NCBI GenBank assembly: GCA_963575745.1
Contig: CAUYUJ010012825.1
Span: 257,536 to 283,999 of the forward strand
Source of the DNA: Prorocentrum cordatum
Lineage: Eukaryota > Sar > Dinophyceae > Prorocentrales > Prorocentraceae
DNA length: 26,464 bases
Direction: 5' to 3'
Shown: in pieces, positions 1-9,221 of the stretch
Position numbering within the stretch: the stretch's first letter is position 1
How the letters are laid out: each line of letters starts with the position of its first letter
Position numbers and translations under genes: made by a program
The notes under the pieces: model-generated
The model's database searches: none
What the model saw: the letters and a program-made list of their open reading frames with translations, nothing else
Told to the model about the DNA's origin: nothing

Positions 1-1560
1 TGACAGAATCGACTGCCTCCCTGCACCCAACGCAGGTACCGACCCTGACTTCACGAATGACCCTACTCACATTGGGGCCAGCCCCAGGCGGGGCCCCTCG
101 GCGTGCCACTGCGGCTCCGCGCCTAATACCGCCTCGGGCGCGCTCAGCTGTGGCTGCTGGCCCGCCCCTGGCCCTCAGGAGACCCGTGCTCCTGTCCCAT
201 TTGCGGCCTCTCGCCCCCTGGATGACCACCGCCCCTCCCCGGCCCGCCTTAGGCGCCGCCCTGGGGCATGGTCCCCCCTCCCGCGGGGTGACCCGTACTG
301 CTAGATCCCTCGCGGCAACTAAACTCGCAGCTTGACGCTGCCTGCTGCAATAACCACCTCGTGACTGTCAGTCGCCTCTCACCTCACCCGCCCCATCGGG
401 GTTGCTCCCTTAACACCACGCGACTGTATGTCGCTCCCTACCGCCGCACTTCCTCCGCACCTTCGCCGCCTTCTCGACGCTCCATTCTGCGGCTGTCAGC
501 TGCTTTCTCCCCGCCCGCCCCCCGCACACCTCCTGGTCCCCGTCCCCCACGGCTACGACGCTCCACTTTGCGGCTGTCAGCTGCGTTCCCCCTGCCCGAC
601 CCCCGCCCTCCTCCTGGCCTCCGTCCCCCACGCCCGCCCCCCCCGTGTTCTCCTCCAGCACTGTGCGACTGTCAGTCGCCCCCACTGGCTCCCCTGCCCG
701 GCTCTCCCGCCCACGCGCACTACGGCTGTCAGCCACCTTGTCCCCCCCCACCGCGGCCCACTTCACGGCCGCCGCGGCCCTGCGCCTGATACCACCTCGC
801 CGCGGTGGGGCACTCCCGCCGCGGGCGCGCCTCCCCGCCCCCGGCCTCTCTCTGCTGCCGCCGGCACCCCCCCCCGGTCTTCGTCGCGGCCGGCGCCGGC
901 GGCCCCGCTCCGGCGCGCGTGGCCTCGGGGCTCCCTCGGCCCACCGCGCCGTCGCCTCTACCCAGCTGGGTGCCTCCTGTCCCTGTTCGGCCTCGCCGGT
1001 CGCTCTGGGGCCAGCCGCTCGCCCTCCTCTCGGGGTGTCCCTTGCCGTTTGGGCTCTCCTTGGCTCGTGGGCGCCGCTCGCCCGTTCGGGGTCGTCGGAC
1101 ACCGTGTCTCCCCCGTGCCGGTTGGCCTCGCCGCTAAGAGTTCGGCGATGTTCCTGGCGTACCTGGCGTTCCGCCGCCTTGCTGTCGGTGCTCTGCTTGG
1201 CACTGTCCTTGCCCCACCGCCGCGGCTCCCGCCTTCGTGCTCTACCCACACGCAAGGGGCTCCATCACGTTCGTGCTCCTTGATTTCTCCCTGGCGATCC
1301 GGTGTCCTCCGTTCAACGCCTGCACGGTTTGCCCTCCCCAACCACGTGGCCTTGGTCGTCGTCCCCCTCGATTACGCGGACGTGGTCCTCGGGAACTCGG
1401 GCTCGCATTACCTCGCAATTTGGCGCTGCACGCGGACCGGATCCATTTGTTGGTCTCCTACGGCATCGGCGTCATCGGCCTGTCTTTCAGCGTCCTTTTC
1501 GCTTCCTGAGTCGCAGCGTAGTTCGCTCCTTCGAGCTTAATGCCTAATTTAGATATTGGC
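1..1560. other. C-rich unique DNA, no gene recognised
   Basis: The plus strand is strongly C-rich and G-poor, especially at 440-760. Open frames exist in several phases, but they are Pro/Arg/Ala/Ser-rich with no recognisable domain and overlap on both strands, as expected from composition. A stretch near 118-145 (CGCCTAATACCGCCTCG) partly recurs near 783-800 (CGCCTGATACCACCTCG), so the region may hold old duplications. The only ordered structure seen is a set of six near-palindromes, listed separately. 1560-1880 is also without a recognisable feature. Confidence 0.5.
361..737. repeat. Six spaced CTGTCAG near-palindromes
   Basis: Short dyads of the form GCGACTGTCAGTCGC or GCGGCTGTCAGCTGC occur at about 361-375, 420-434 (one variant, GTATG), 489-503, 570-585, 665-679 and 723-737. 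Centres are 60, 69, 81, 95 and 58 bp apart. The DNA between is C-rich; the interval around 478-560 is loosely repeated at 560-650, so part of the series arose by tandem duplication. Arms differ between sites (GACT/AGTC versus GGCT/AGCT) while pairing is mostly kept. No function is known to me. Confidence 0.6.
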
Positions 1561-1879
1561 GCGGCTGCCTTGCTTCTGGACGGCGCGAGGTTGGACCGCG
1601 ACGCTCGCGAACAAGAAGTATCCCCACCAGCATTCGGTTTGCTCGTGGCCCGAGCTGAGTTTTGACGCTGTTGGCGCCTTCGCCAGCGGTTGCGACGGAA
1701 GAGTATCCCCACCAGCCCATGTAGAAGCCCTGCCCACGAGAGCTGACGGAAAAAGGGACGAATGGACACATCTAGGGAAACAAAGCCAGCAACCAGGGTG
1801 AACCGACAGATCTCTTGGAGCAAGGTGTTGGCCTTGGAAGGCCTCTTCGGGCCATCCCTGGGGTCCGCGTGGGGGCGAG

Positions 1880-2053
1880 GGGAGGAGGAGGAGGAGGAGG
1901 AGGAGGAGGAGGAGGAGGAGGAGGAGGAGGAGGAGGAGGAGGAGGAGGAGGAGGAGGAGGAGGAGAGGAGGGGGAGGGGGGGGGAGGGGGAGGGGGAGGA
2001 GAGGAGGAGGAGGAGGAGGAGGAGGAGGAGGAGGAGGAGAGGAGGAGGAGGAA

Positions 2054-2092
<39 letters not shown>

Positions 2093-2228
2093 GAGGACGA
2101 GGAGGAGGACGAGGAGGACGAGGAGAATGAGGAGGACGAGGAGGACGAGGAGGACGAGGAGGACGAGGAGGACGAGGACGCGGATGAGGACAAGGACGAG
2201 GAGGACGAGGATTAGGATGAGGACGACG
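1880..2228. repeat. GAG/GGA microsatellite grading into GAGGAC repeats
   Basis: Nearly pure (GGA)n runs from 1880 to about 2050, then degenerates into GAC-GAG and GAG-GAC hexamers to about 2228, where a short CTG run (2270-2290) follows. Translations give poly-Glu, poly-Gly, poly-Arg or, on the minus strand, poly-Ser/Pro/Leu; none of these is taken as a gene. Confidence 0.95.
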
Positions 2229-2289
2229 CGGACGAGGACTCATGGAACCATCTAGAGGTATTCTTGCGGTTGCTGCTGCTGCTGCTGCC

Positions 2290-3440
2290 GATGCTTTCTG
2301 GGAGTTTTGAGGGCCCTCTTGGAACCCGGTTGGTAACCCTGGAAGGCTTCTTGGGACCATCTTGGAAACCATCGCTTACAGGACGAGGGGGTCCCCAATT
2401 CAGCTCCCCCGTCAGGAACCCGCAAACCGTTTCTTGGTGGAACGCTCTTGGGCGCTCTCGGAGAGGTCTTGGGGCTATTTGGAGCATCCTGGGAGCCATC
2501 TTGAGCCAGCTTGGGCTATCTGAGCCAGTTGGGAGGTCATCTTGGGCTCTCTGAGACCGCTCGGGGGCCTCTTGGGGCCGTCTTGGGTGCCTCGTGGGAC
2601 CCCCCTGGGATCCTCTTGGAGCCCTCTTGGGGCTCTCTTGGGGCTTTCTTGGGAGCCCTGGAGCGCCTCTTGGAGCCATCTTCGAGGCTATCGATCAAAG
2701 GAGGGAGGGTCTCGATCGAGGTCCCCCCCTCGGGAGCCACGATCCTCGTGAGGGGTGTCAGAAATTGGTCCTCCCAGTGGCCGAAAAAAGGGCCCCCCAA
2801 CCACAAAAAAAGTCCAGGTGAGGGGTAGGGGGGGGGGGGTCAGCCCGGGTTTTTTTTTGAAAGAGGGGAGAAAGTCATCGTTGGACCACCTACGCCCAGA
2901 GGGCTGGTGGGATAAAAGAAGGCTCCTCTTCGGCCGTTTTCGGGTCGTCTTGGGGCTCTTTGGGGTGCCTCGTGGGTTTTCGTGGCGGCTCCCGGGGGCC
3001 TCCTCGGGCCGTCGGAGGGCCCCTTCGAGCCATCTTTGGCCGCCCGGGGGCCTTCTGGGAGTCGCCAGGGGCCATCTTGGGACCCTCTTGGGGCACGCAC
3101 GGGCCGTCTTGGGGCTGTCTTCGTCGGTCTCGAGGCTTTTTTGGGCCATCTTTGGGTCCTTGGGGCAACCTCATCCCTCTGCTGGATTGTCGGCGCGTCC
3201 CAGTGCCCGCCCAGAATGGGTGGGCATGCGAAAATCATGGACCTGTGATTTCACATTGGATTTGACGAATTTGGGGCCTGCTGGGGCCGCCGGGGGAGCC
3301 CCCTGAGACGCCTTGGGGCCATCTTGGGCCGTCGCAGGACCGTGCTTGGCCGCCTTCTGGCCAGTCTGAGCCGTCTTCGAGCCATCCTGTGGCAGTCTTG
3401 GCGGCCAGTTGGGGCCGTCTTGGGGGCCAGATCGGGCGCT
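2290..3440 (+). repeat. Degenerate array of TTGGGGCC / ATCTTGGG units (copy 1)
   Basis: Units such as CTCTTGGGGC, CCATCTTGGG and GTCTTGGGGC recur every 10-30 bp from about 2290 to 2680 and 2930 to 3440. Between them (about 2690-2915) is a different segment with GGGGGGTCAGCCC and a T-rich tract, ending in CGCCCAGAGGGCTGGTGGGAT (21 bp, 2891-2911). A close relative of that ending lies at 14287-14307 next to the second array. All three arrays in the window are in the same orientation. Minus-strand translations are MAPR/GPSK-type low-complexity peptides and not credible genes. Confidence 0.75.
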
Positions 3441-4287
3441 CAGCTGGGAGTCTTTGGGAGAGGACCCGCAGACACGCGCCCGTGGCCAGCCCGGGGCACC
3501 GTCCGCTCAGCACGCTGGGGGGGCGGCTTCGTGCGCGGCGCGGAGAGCGCACGGTCTCTGCCCGTGCTCGGTCCGCCGATGGCGGCATCCCCCGTGCGCC
3601 GTGGCCCGCTCCTGCGAGTCTCCGAGGGCGCGGTGCGCTTGCCCGAGCACCACCACCTCCAGCGTTGCGTGTTCTGCCCGCTCCGGTCGTTTCCCCGGCT
3701 CCTGCTCACACCTTTCCGACTCCGGTTCCCATCCATCTCTCCGACTCCGGCTCCGGCTCCGGCTCCGGCTCCTGCCCCCAACACGTCTCCTGAAGGCTCC
3801 GGCCCTCCCGCGCCGCCCTGCGAAGGCCGGTCCCGCCGGACCGAACTCGCGCGCTCGCCTCGCGCTCGCGCTCGCCTCGCCTCGCCTCGCCACCATCTCC
3901 GGCAGAACAACAGGAGCCTGATGGTCCCAGTGGTGGCAGGCCTGGGGCGCGCAGTTCACAGTCGTGGGGCGCTTCGCCTTTCTGCGTCGCAGTCGTGGTG
4001 TGCTCCGTGCTGCTGCGTCGCAGTCGTCGTGCGCTCCGTCTTTTCGGCCACGCTCGCGGCCTGGGGGGGTTGCATTATAGTTAGGCGCTCCGCCAAGCAT
4101 GGCTCCTGCAGCGACCCCTCTGCTTCTGCCTGCGCGTCCTGCGGATGCACGGCTTCTAACCTCACCGAGCGCGCTCCACTACTCGCAAAGTGCCTGCTCG
4201 CAAACGTCGGGAAATACGTGCCTTCCATTTGCGAGTAGCAACTCTGCGAGTAAAGGGACGCGCTGGCCTACTATCGAGAAGGAAACC
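3440..4287. other. GC-rich intergenic or intronic DNA with small tandem repeats
   Basis: No gene is recognised. Small tandem repeats are present: (GGCTCC)n at about 3740-3775, a CGCTCGCCTCG-type run at 3855-3895, and two to three units of TGCGTCGCAGTCGT plus flank at 3978-4045. At 4179-4189 and 4228-4238 an 11-bp inverted repeat (CTACTCGCAAA / TTTGCGAGTAG) encloses 38 bp. Confidence 0.5.
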
Positions 4288-4441
4288 ATGACGTAAACAT
4301 GACTCGGAGGTCCGCGCGGATTCCTCGGATCGGCGCTGGGGCCCCCCGGCGGAGCCTCCGGCGCCCCTGGCGCGCCAGGGAGGGGTCCAGCGCCGATCCG
4401 AGAAATCCGCGCGGACAGACAAGTTGTTATGCTCACGTCAT
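4288..4441. repeat. Compact ~154-bp inverted repeat (possible MITE-like element)
   Basis: The 29-bp arms at 4311-4339 and 4387-4415 pair with a single mismatch. The pairing continues outwards more weakly to ATGACGT at 4288 and ACGTCAT at 4441. The loop holds a perfect 16-bp palindrome, CCCTGGCGCGCCAGGG, at 4365-4380. The flanking bases (AGGAAACC and TGTTCGGT) show no target duplication, so a transposable origin is only a possibility; a cruciform or hairpin-forming element is the safe description. Confidence 0.7.
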
Positions 4442-4583
4442 TGTTCGGTCCCCTAGCTAACCTGACCTGGCTTTGCGGAGAAGAGCTTGACACTGCTGGC
4501 GCCGACGACGTTCACAGCTGCACCCCGACGAAGGCCCCACGAGGCCTCCTATCTGCCGCCCGGCCCCCCCTTCGGCGCCCACA

Positions 4584-4680
4584 GGAGCCGCCCTCGGGGC
4601 GCTCATGGCCGGCCTCGTGGGGCCCAGGTACGGCTGGAGGGTGCCCTTCACCTGCGTCTCGGTGCCGGCGCTGGTGTGCA
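4584..4680 (+). CDS. Probable internal exon of a major-facilitator (Spinster-like) transporter
   Basis: In one frame this piece reads GAALGALMAGLVG followed by PRYGWRVPF and a hydrophobic VSVPALVC. That is the pattern of MFS transporters around transmembrane segments 4-5 (small-residue-rich helix, then a tyrosine/glycine-tryptophan-arginine turn, then an aromatic-proline start to the next helix); sphingolipid transporter-like Spinster proteins have a very similar PTGAALG...GWR stretch. Third codon positions are almost all G or C, unlike the flanking DNA. CCCACAG just before 4584 could be a 3' splice site (AG|G, as is usual in dinoflagellates), and GCGCTG|GTGTGC near 4673 a donor; both ends are uncertain. 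The same frame continues into a Pro-rich tail after 4690 that looks non-coding. No other MFS exon was recognised nearby, so this is either one exon of a gene with long introns or an isolated remnant. The substrate cannot be inferred. Confidence 0.5.
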
Positions 4681-4689
4681 TGCCACGGG

Positions 4690-5049
4690 CTGACGCCCTT
4701 CCGCCGCCTCCGCCGCCTCCGCCGCGTCCTCCCGGTCTCCCCTCCTCCTCCTACGCACGTCGGACGGGACCAGGACAGGGACGCATTGTTTCAGAGCGCC
4801 CCAGACTGCACTCAGAGCGTTCCCCTGCGCTCTGGGCCCTCTGACACGGCCTCCAGAACCGCCAGAGACCTCGGATATCCCCGATCTGTCCTGGCCCGAT
4901 GCTGTCTGTGCCCTCGCCTCGTCTCAGCGGCTCGGGGGCCGGCTGGTCGAGCCGCGACGGCCCGGGCCCGAGAGGAGGCGCGAAAGGCCCTCGCGTCGTT
5001 CCTGCATGCCGCACCCTCCCCACCCCAGAGTCATGAACACTATAGCGCC
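4690..5049. other. GC-rich DNA, no gene recognised
   Basis: Short (CCG)n-like runs lie at 4700-4735. Frames at 4900-5020 are Ala/Arg-rich with no recognisable motif; one could be exon sequence of the putative transporter, but nothing supports it. Confidence 0.4.
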
Positions 5050-5164
5050 CGGTTCTCCGGAGGGTCTCCGGGGGTTCTCCGGGTTCTCCGGATTCTCCGG
5101 GTTCTCCGGGTTCTCCGGGTTCTCCGGCCGGGTTCTCCGGGTTCTCCGGGTTCTCCGGGTTCTC
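5050..5164. repeat. 9-bp minisatellite, unit TTCTCCGGG
   Basis: About twelve units of TTCTCCGGG with a few substitutions and one interruption at 5127-5130. Because the unit is a multiple of three, every frame stays open (Gly-Phe-Ser on plus, Pro-Glu-Asn on minus). This alone does not indicate coding. Confidence 0.9.
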
Positions 5165-5212
5165 ACGTCAGGCTCCAGCGGGGCCGCGTTCGGCACTCCA
5201 GGCCCACGCCCC

Positions 5213-5282
5213 GGGGGGGGGGGGGGGGGGGGGGAACGCCTCTGTAGACCCAAGCCACGACCAGGACCCCCCCCCCCCCCCC
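5213..5282. repeat. G22 tract and C16 tract separated by 32 bp
   Basis: A run of 22 G lies at 5213-5234 and a run of 16 C at 5267-5282. The lengths could be affected by sequencing slippage. They could pair as a hairpin, or the G run could form a quadruplex. Confidence 0.85.
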
Positions 5283-5324
5283 AGGGCTTCTGGGCACCGC
5301 CTGCAGCTCTCTCGGGCGGAGAGT

Positions 5325-5482
5325 CAGGAGGGAAAGAACCACACAGACACAATTCATCGACGATCCCCAGGAAAATATGGGAAAATAGGGGAAGTGGGGG
5401 GGAAGACAAAACCCCAGAACATATGGGAAACTATGGGGAATATGTTTATTTGTGTGTATCTATTTGTGTGTCATGGGGCCCC
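5325..5482 (-). repeat. Dispersed repeat family 'GTGTGTATTT', copy 1
   Basis: The copy runs from a CACACAGACACAATT-like start through GGGAAAATA and GGGGGAAGACAAAA to TTATTTGTGTGTAT and then TTTGTGTGTC followed by GGGGCCCC. The same order of blocks recurs at 5645-5815, 23965-24095 and, partly triplicated, 24345-24721. Strand is arbitrary. I know of no named family. Small minus-strand frames through it (SHIFLGIV, PHFPYIFPHF) are shared shadows of the repeat. Confidence 0.8.
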
Positions 5483-5644
5483 TTTAGAGAGTTGCCCCGC
5501 GAGGCGGGCCCGAGCCCGTGCCCGAGGCGGAGGCCGCGCCCGTGCCGCGCCGCGGCGGAGGCGACGGCGGTGCGGCGGCGTTCGGCGCGGAGAGCCGGCC
5601 GGCCACGGGCCACGGGGCCACAGGTCCCCAAGGGCCTGTCCACT

Positions 5645-5815
5645 GTTCTCGGGAGGGGAAAACACACGCAGGCACAATGAATCGCCCACTAGCCCAGGAA
5701 AATGTGGGAAAATATATGGGAAGTGGGGGGGAAGACACAAAAATTCAAGAATATGGGGAAATATGGGGAATCCTTTTATTATTTGTGTGTATTTGTTTGT
5801 GTGTCCCGGCGCCCC
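5645..5815 (-). repeat. Dispersed repeat family 'GTGTGTATTT', copy 2
   Basis: Same block order as the copy 330 bp upstream: ACACACGCAGGCACAATG, AGGAAAATGTGGGAAAATAT, GTGGGGGGGAAGACACAAA, AATATGGGGAAT, TTTGTGTGTATTTGTTTG, then a GGCGCCCC end. The DNA between the two copies (5483-5644) is GC-rich with no recognised gene. Confidence 0.8.
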
Positions 5816-5859
5816 TTCATTTTCGCCAGTCGACTTGTGGGGATCGGGCCAGAGGGGTC

Positions 5860-5940
5860 CAGGTAGATGCAGACGGGTCGAGGTAGATCCAGGCAGAAAT
5901 CGAGGTGCATCCGGGCAGATGCAGGAGGATCTCCGGCGAA
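5860..5940. repeat. ~22-bp minisatellite (AGGTAGATGCAGACGGGTCG type)
   Basis: Three to four degenerate units begin AGGTAGATGC, AGGTAGATCC and AGGTGCATCC. No coding function is suggested. Confidence 0.6.
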
Positions 5941-6060
5941 TGGCGGAGAGCAGAGCGCGCGGCCGCTCCAGTGCGGGTCGAAGAGGACGGCAGAAGTCGT
6001 TACGCCTTTCACGAAGAAGAGGGGGTCCTGGATGGCAGCCGTCCGGGGGTCGGATCTGGG

Positions 6061-6121
6061 CCTCCTCCTCCTCCTCCTCCTCCTCCTCCTCCTCCTCCTC
6101 TTCCTCCTCCTCCTCCTCCTG
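6061..6121. repeat. (CTC)n microsatellite
   Basis: About twenty CTC units with one TTC interruption. Next to it, 6165-6255 holds several copies of GCATCGGCGATG, a 12-bp near-palindromic unit, two of them directly adjacent at about 6234-6252. Confidence 0.9.
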
Positions 6122-6361
6122 GAATGGGGGCCGAGTAGATGGGGTCGGGGGATCGTGCTGCAGCGCCGCTGCATCGGCGATGCGGCTTGACGTGGGGCCC
6201 GACTTTCCGATGCACCGTCGACGTCGCCGGTGCATCGGCGATGCATCGGCGATGAGGCGCAATCCTCCGACCCCACCTGCTCCGACCCCATCTGGGAGGC
6301 CTCCATCTGAGGCGGCCCAGCACCGCGGAGGCGGGCAGGTTCGAGGCGCTGGGTTCGGGAA

Positions 6362-6432
6362 GTTGTTTGGCCCTGTTCGGCCTCCGAGGGCCCGCTTGCG
6401 CTTGCGGGCCCTGGGACTCTGAAAAGCGGATC

Positions 6433-6484
<52 letters not shown>

Positions 6485-6585
6485 GTTGTCGTCGTCGTCG
6501 GGCAACGCCGTGGACAGGACGGTGTGCAGGTGCGGGCGGGCGGCGCGGCTGCCCATGGCCAGCGGCCTCGCACGGGTTTCCTGGC
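6362..6585 (-). CDS. Possible acidic exon with a poly-Asp run (minus strand)
   Basis: On the minus strand this reads RPLAMGSRAARPHLHTVL, then LSTALP, then a run of about 22 Asp interrupted by Asn and Gly, then GSAFQSPRARKRKRALGG. The repeat is (GAC)n on this strand, unlike the GAG/CTC tracts elsewhere. Its interruptions (AAC, GGC) change codon positions 1 or 2 while position 3 stays C. The part before the Asp run has nearly all G/C third positions. An Asp tract followed by a basic KRKR patch is common in nuclear proteins. Against it: no domain, no supported start or splice sites, and the plus strand is also open. It may be only a microsatellite in GC-rich DNA. Confidence 0.25.
6432..6501. repeat. 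(CGT)n microsatellite
   Basis: About 23 CGT/GTC units with CGC and TGT interruptions. It is the only long trinucleotide tract in the window that is not GAG/CTC type, apart from a TTC run at 12897-12926 and a short CTG run near 2275. Confidence 0.95.
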
Positions 6586-6689
6586 CGCGTCCGCCCCGCC
6601 CTTGCCTCACTCGCCTCTCCTCGGCTGACGACAGGGAGGGGGAAGCAGGAGGAGTAACACAATGCCGAGCAGGAACAGGAGGAGGAGGA

Positions 6690-7480
6690 GGAGGACCAGT
6701 GAAAATCCAAGAGTCATCAACGATCGTGGAGTAAACCCTCCCTCCAAGCTCCCTCTTCGTGGACCCCTACAACAGTTCATTTTCATTGGGAACTGCCTCG
6801 TTGGAAGACAGCCGTTTGAAGACCATGATGCGTGCCAAAAAATTGTTGTCAGGGTTCCAACGCCACGGATCAACCGGACTGTTGCGTCTTGACGATCTTG
6901 AATCGCGTCAGAACACCATTCCTGGGACTTCAACACCGCGAAGCAACGTGAGTGTTGCACCCTCGTAATCCTGAGTCCTTCCAAGGCACCATTTCTGCTG
7001 CGCTGATCCTGGTATTTTGTGAAACTCTTGTAAATTCTACAAACGAATGCGCGCGGCGCTAAGGCGAGATCCACATTTTGAAAAGGAGCCGCCCTCAATA
7101 TGTGAAGCTCTCGTATTTTTGTAAAACGAATGTGCGCGGCGATAAGGCGAGAGCCACAATGTGAAAACGAACCGCCCTCAATCCGTGAAACTCTAGCACT
7201 TGTTTAAAAGGAATGTGCGCGGCGCTGAGGCGAGAGCCACATTTTGAAAACGGCCCGCCCTCACGCCGTGAAGCTCTTGCAATTGTTTAAACGAATGTGC
7301 GCGGCGCTAAGGCGAGAACCACATTTCGAAAACGACACGCCCTCCATCTGCGAAATTGTTGTCAATGTTTCGGTTTCAGGGTCAGAATTGGTGAGGAAGT
7401 CTCAGGCGAAACGCCTGGACCGCCCCCCAAAAATGGCCTCGGGGTGCGACGGGGAACAGTTATTCATAAGAAAAAGGAAT
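6690..7480 (+). repeat. Long dispersed repeat, copy A, with ~83-bp tandem units
   Basis: 6690-7020 matches 20040-20350 block by block (AAGCTCCCTCTTC, GGGAACTGCCTCGTTGG, ACAGCCGTTTGAAGACC, TTGGGACTTCAA variants). 7021-7350 is about four tandem units of 82-83 bp, each with GTGAA(A/G)CTCTTG, a short AT-rich run, ACGAATGTGCGCGGCGC, GCGAGAGCCACATTTTGAAA and CCGCCCTCAAT. A shared tail (GGCGAAACGCC, TCGGGGTGCGAC, AAGGAATGGAGG) then leads straight into a GAG microsatellite. The copy at 20040-20975 has the same order, including a GGA-rich end. Open frames across the units (ALRREPHFEN on plus, SSNGCLPTRQFP on minus) are partly kept between copies; this could be old coding capacity or chance from low divergence. 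Confidence 0.85.
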
Positions 7481-7827
7481 GGAGGAGGAGAGGAGGAGGA
7501 GGAGGAGGAGGAGGAGGAGGAGGAGGGAGGAGGAGGAGGAGGAGGACGAGAGGAGGAGGCAGGAAAGGAAGAGGAGGAGGAGGAGGAGGAGGAGGAGGAG
7601 GACGACGAGGAGGAATTAGAGTAATAATAATAATAATATAGAGAGGAGGAGGAGGAGGAGGAGGGAGGAGGAGGAGGAGGAGGAGGAGGAGGAGGAGGAG
7701 GAGGAGGAGGAGGAGGAGGGAGGAGGAGGAGGAGGAGGAGGAGGAGGAGGAGGAGGGAGGAGGAGGAGGAGGAGGGAGGAGGAGGAGGAGGAGGAGGAGG
7801 AGGAGGAGGAGGATGAGGAGGAGGAGG
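7480..7827. repeat. (GGA)n microsatellite, interrupted
   Basis: A nearly continuous GAG tract with an A/T-rich interruption at 7612-7642 (ATTAGAG, then TAA repeats). It starts at the end of the dispersed repeat copy A. Long poly-Ser/Pro/Leu frames on the minus strand are artefacts of this tract. Confidence 0.95.
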
Positions 7828-8018
7828 TCGGCTGCCCTGGCCACGGATCTTGCACGGGCTACCTCTCCTCGTGCTGTACCCACCCTGCCGGTCGACCATC
7901 GGGGGAGGAGGAGGGGGGGAGGGGCGGCCTGGATCCCGGGGTCTCGCGCGGCCGATTTGACGAGGAGGCTGGGGACGGGATCCAGGGTCCGACCTTGCAG
8001 AGGCAGGAGGCAGGGGTA
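7828..8018. other. GC-rich island between GAG tracts
   Basis: About 190 bp of non-repetitive GC-rich sequence between two GAG tracts. Both strands are open (for example AALATDLARATSPRAVPTL on plus) with only moderate third-position bias. It could be an exon, but nothing decides this. Confidence 0.3.
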
Positions 8019-8206
8019 GGAGGAGGAGGTTGAGGAGGAGGAGGAGGAGGAGGAGGAGGAGGAGGAGGAGGAGGAGAAGCGGAGCGACGCGAGGAGAAGC
8101 ACGAGGAAAGGGAGGAGGCGAACGTGGAAGAGAGGTGGGCAAGAAGACGATGAGGAGGAACATGAGAGGGAGGAGGAGGAGTATGAGTATGAGTATGAGT
8201 ATGACC
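8019..8206. repeat. GAG tract and a (GAGTAT) run
   Basis: A GAG tract lies at 8019-8075 and, after a purine-rich stretch, four GAGTAT-type units at 8177-8204. 8207-8509 has no recognised feature; a minus-strand frame there (VRLLPFPHLPGDGQWVASF) looks protein-like but has no identifiable homologue. Confidence 0.8.
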
Positions 8207-8509
8207 ATAAGACGAAGTCTTGACAAACGAAGCCACCCACTGGCCATCTCCAGGTAGATGAGGGAATGGTAGAAGACGTACACGGCCAAAACCGTAGAGA
8301 TTGACAAAGTTCAGCTGAGGTGAAATCGGCTCGATGCGGCCCTTCATTCAATGATGTGTTCAAGCACCACTGGTCATCGGGCAACCCCCAAAGGGGATCG
8401 CGTCCTCCACGGACAGCCCCACAATATCAATACAAAAGACCTTACCCGCGTACGAAAATGAATTGACCTCTTGATCTCGCCCAAGCCTCTGTGCAAACAA
8501 ATGGGTCGA

Positions 8510-8705
8510 CAATACACCTATAAGGCCAGAGAAAATGACAGTGGACACGGCGGGATGGGGAGTGTCCCACGAGCTCCCAATGCATACCAAGAGCCACCAC
8601 TCCAGCACAATACACCTATAAGGCCAGAGAAAGTGACAGTGGACACGACGGGATGGGGAATGTCCCACGAGCTCCCAATGCATACCAAGAGCCACCACAC
8701 CAGCA
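8510..8705. repeat. 98-bp tandem duplication
   Basis: Two head-to-tail copies (8510-8607 and 8608-8705) start CAATACACCTATAAGGCC and differ at only about four positions. The period is not a multiple of three, so a minus-strand frame crossing both changes phase between copies; this argues against coding. Confidence 0.9.
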
Positions 8706-8713
8706 CAACGCTT

Positions 8714-8895
8714 GAAATACGCCCAGGTAGCAGGCGGGTGGGTCAATGCCAGCGGCTCCCCCCATCGACCCTGCAACCTGGGGCGAATGCCCTCCACGAC
8801 GGTCGTGACAGCAGCAGCCGCTCGCCTGAAAAACGCCCAGACCGCAGGCGGGTGGGTCAATGCCAGCGGCTCCCCCCATTGCCCTGCAGCCTGGG
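8714..8895. repeat. 114-bp tandem duplication (first ~65 bp conserved)
   Basis: Blocks at about 8714-8783 and 8828-8895 share ACGCCCAG, GCAGGCGGGTGGGTCAATG and CAGCGGCTCCCCCCAT. The period is in phase, so the minus-strand peptide GEPLALTHPPA(V/T)WA(F/Y)F repeats in frame. Two unrelated tandem duplications side by side suggest a locally unstable segment. Coding is not established. 8896-9221 shows nothing further. Confidence 0.8.
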
Positions 8896-9221
8896 ACGGA
8901 CCACGAAGTCGATGCACAGGAAAGCTTGAACATTGAGATACAAAAGGGCCCAGTATGCACCCATGCAGCACGAAAGCGACGTGGACGAAGTAAACCACAA
9001 AGTCACACGTGGCCAGCACCGATGAGGAAGCTGCTGGGGAAAAATTACCTGCATGAATTTCTCTCGGTCTTGGCCAACCCATCGACAAAAGCAGGACCCA
9101 CACCAGTGAATGCTGCCAAATCTCCAGGTTGCCACAAGCACGCCGCGATGAGACGCCGAGAGTGGCTGCATGACCGGTTGGAGCCAAAAGGGGAGCCGCC
9201 CGGTCGCGCGCCGCTTGTGCT

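Noticed and set aside
1458-2372. Large Ser/Pro/Leu/Glu/Gly-rich open frames over GAG and CTC tracts (also near 7400-8380, 18144-19636, 22079-22967 and 25516-26247)
   Set aside because: They are direct translations of trinucleotide microsatellites, open in all phases on one or both strands, with no non-repetitive domain.
7021-7350. CRISPR array
   Set aside because: The 83-bp units are contiguous diverging repeats with no constant repeat plus unique spacer pattern, and the sequence is eukaryotic in character.
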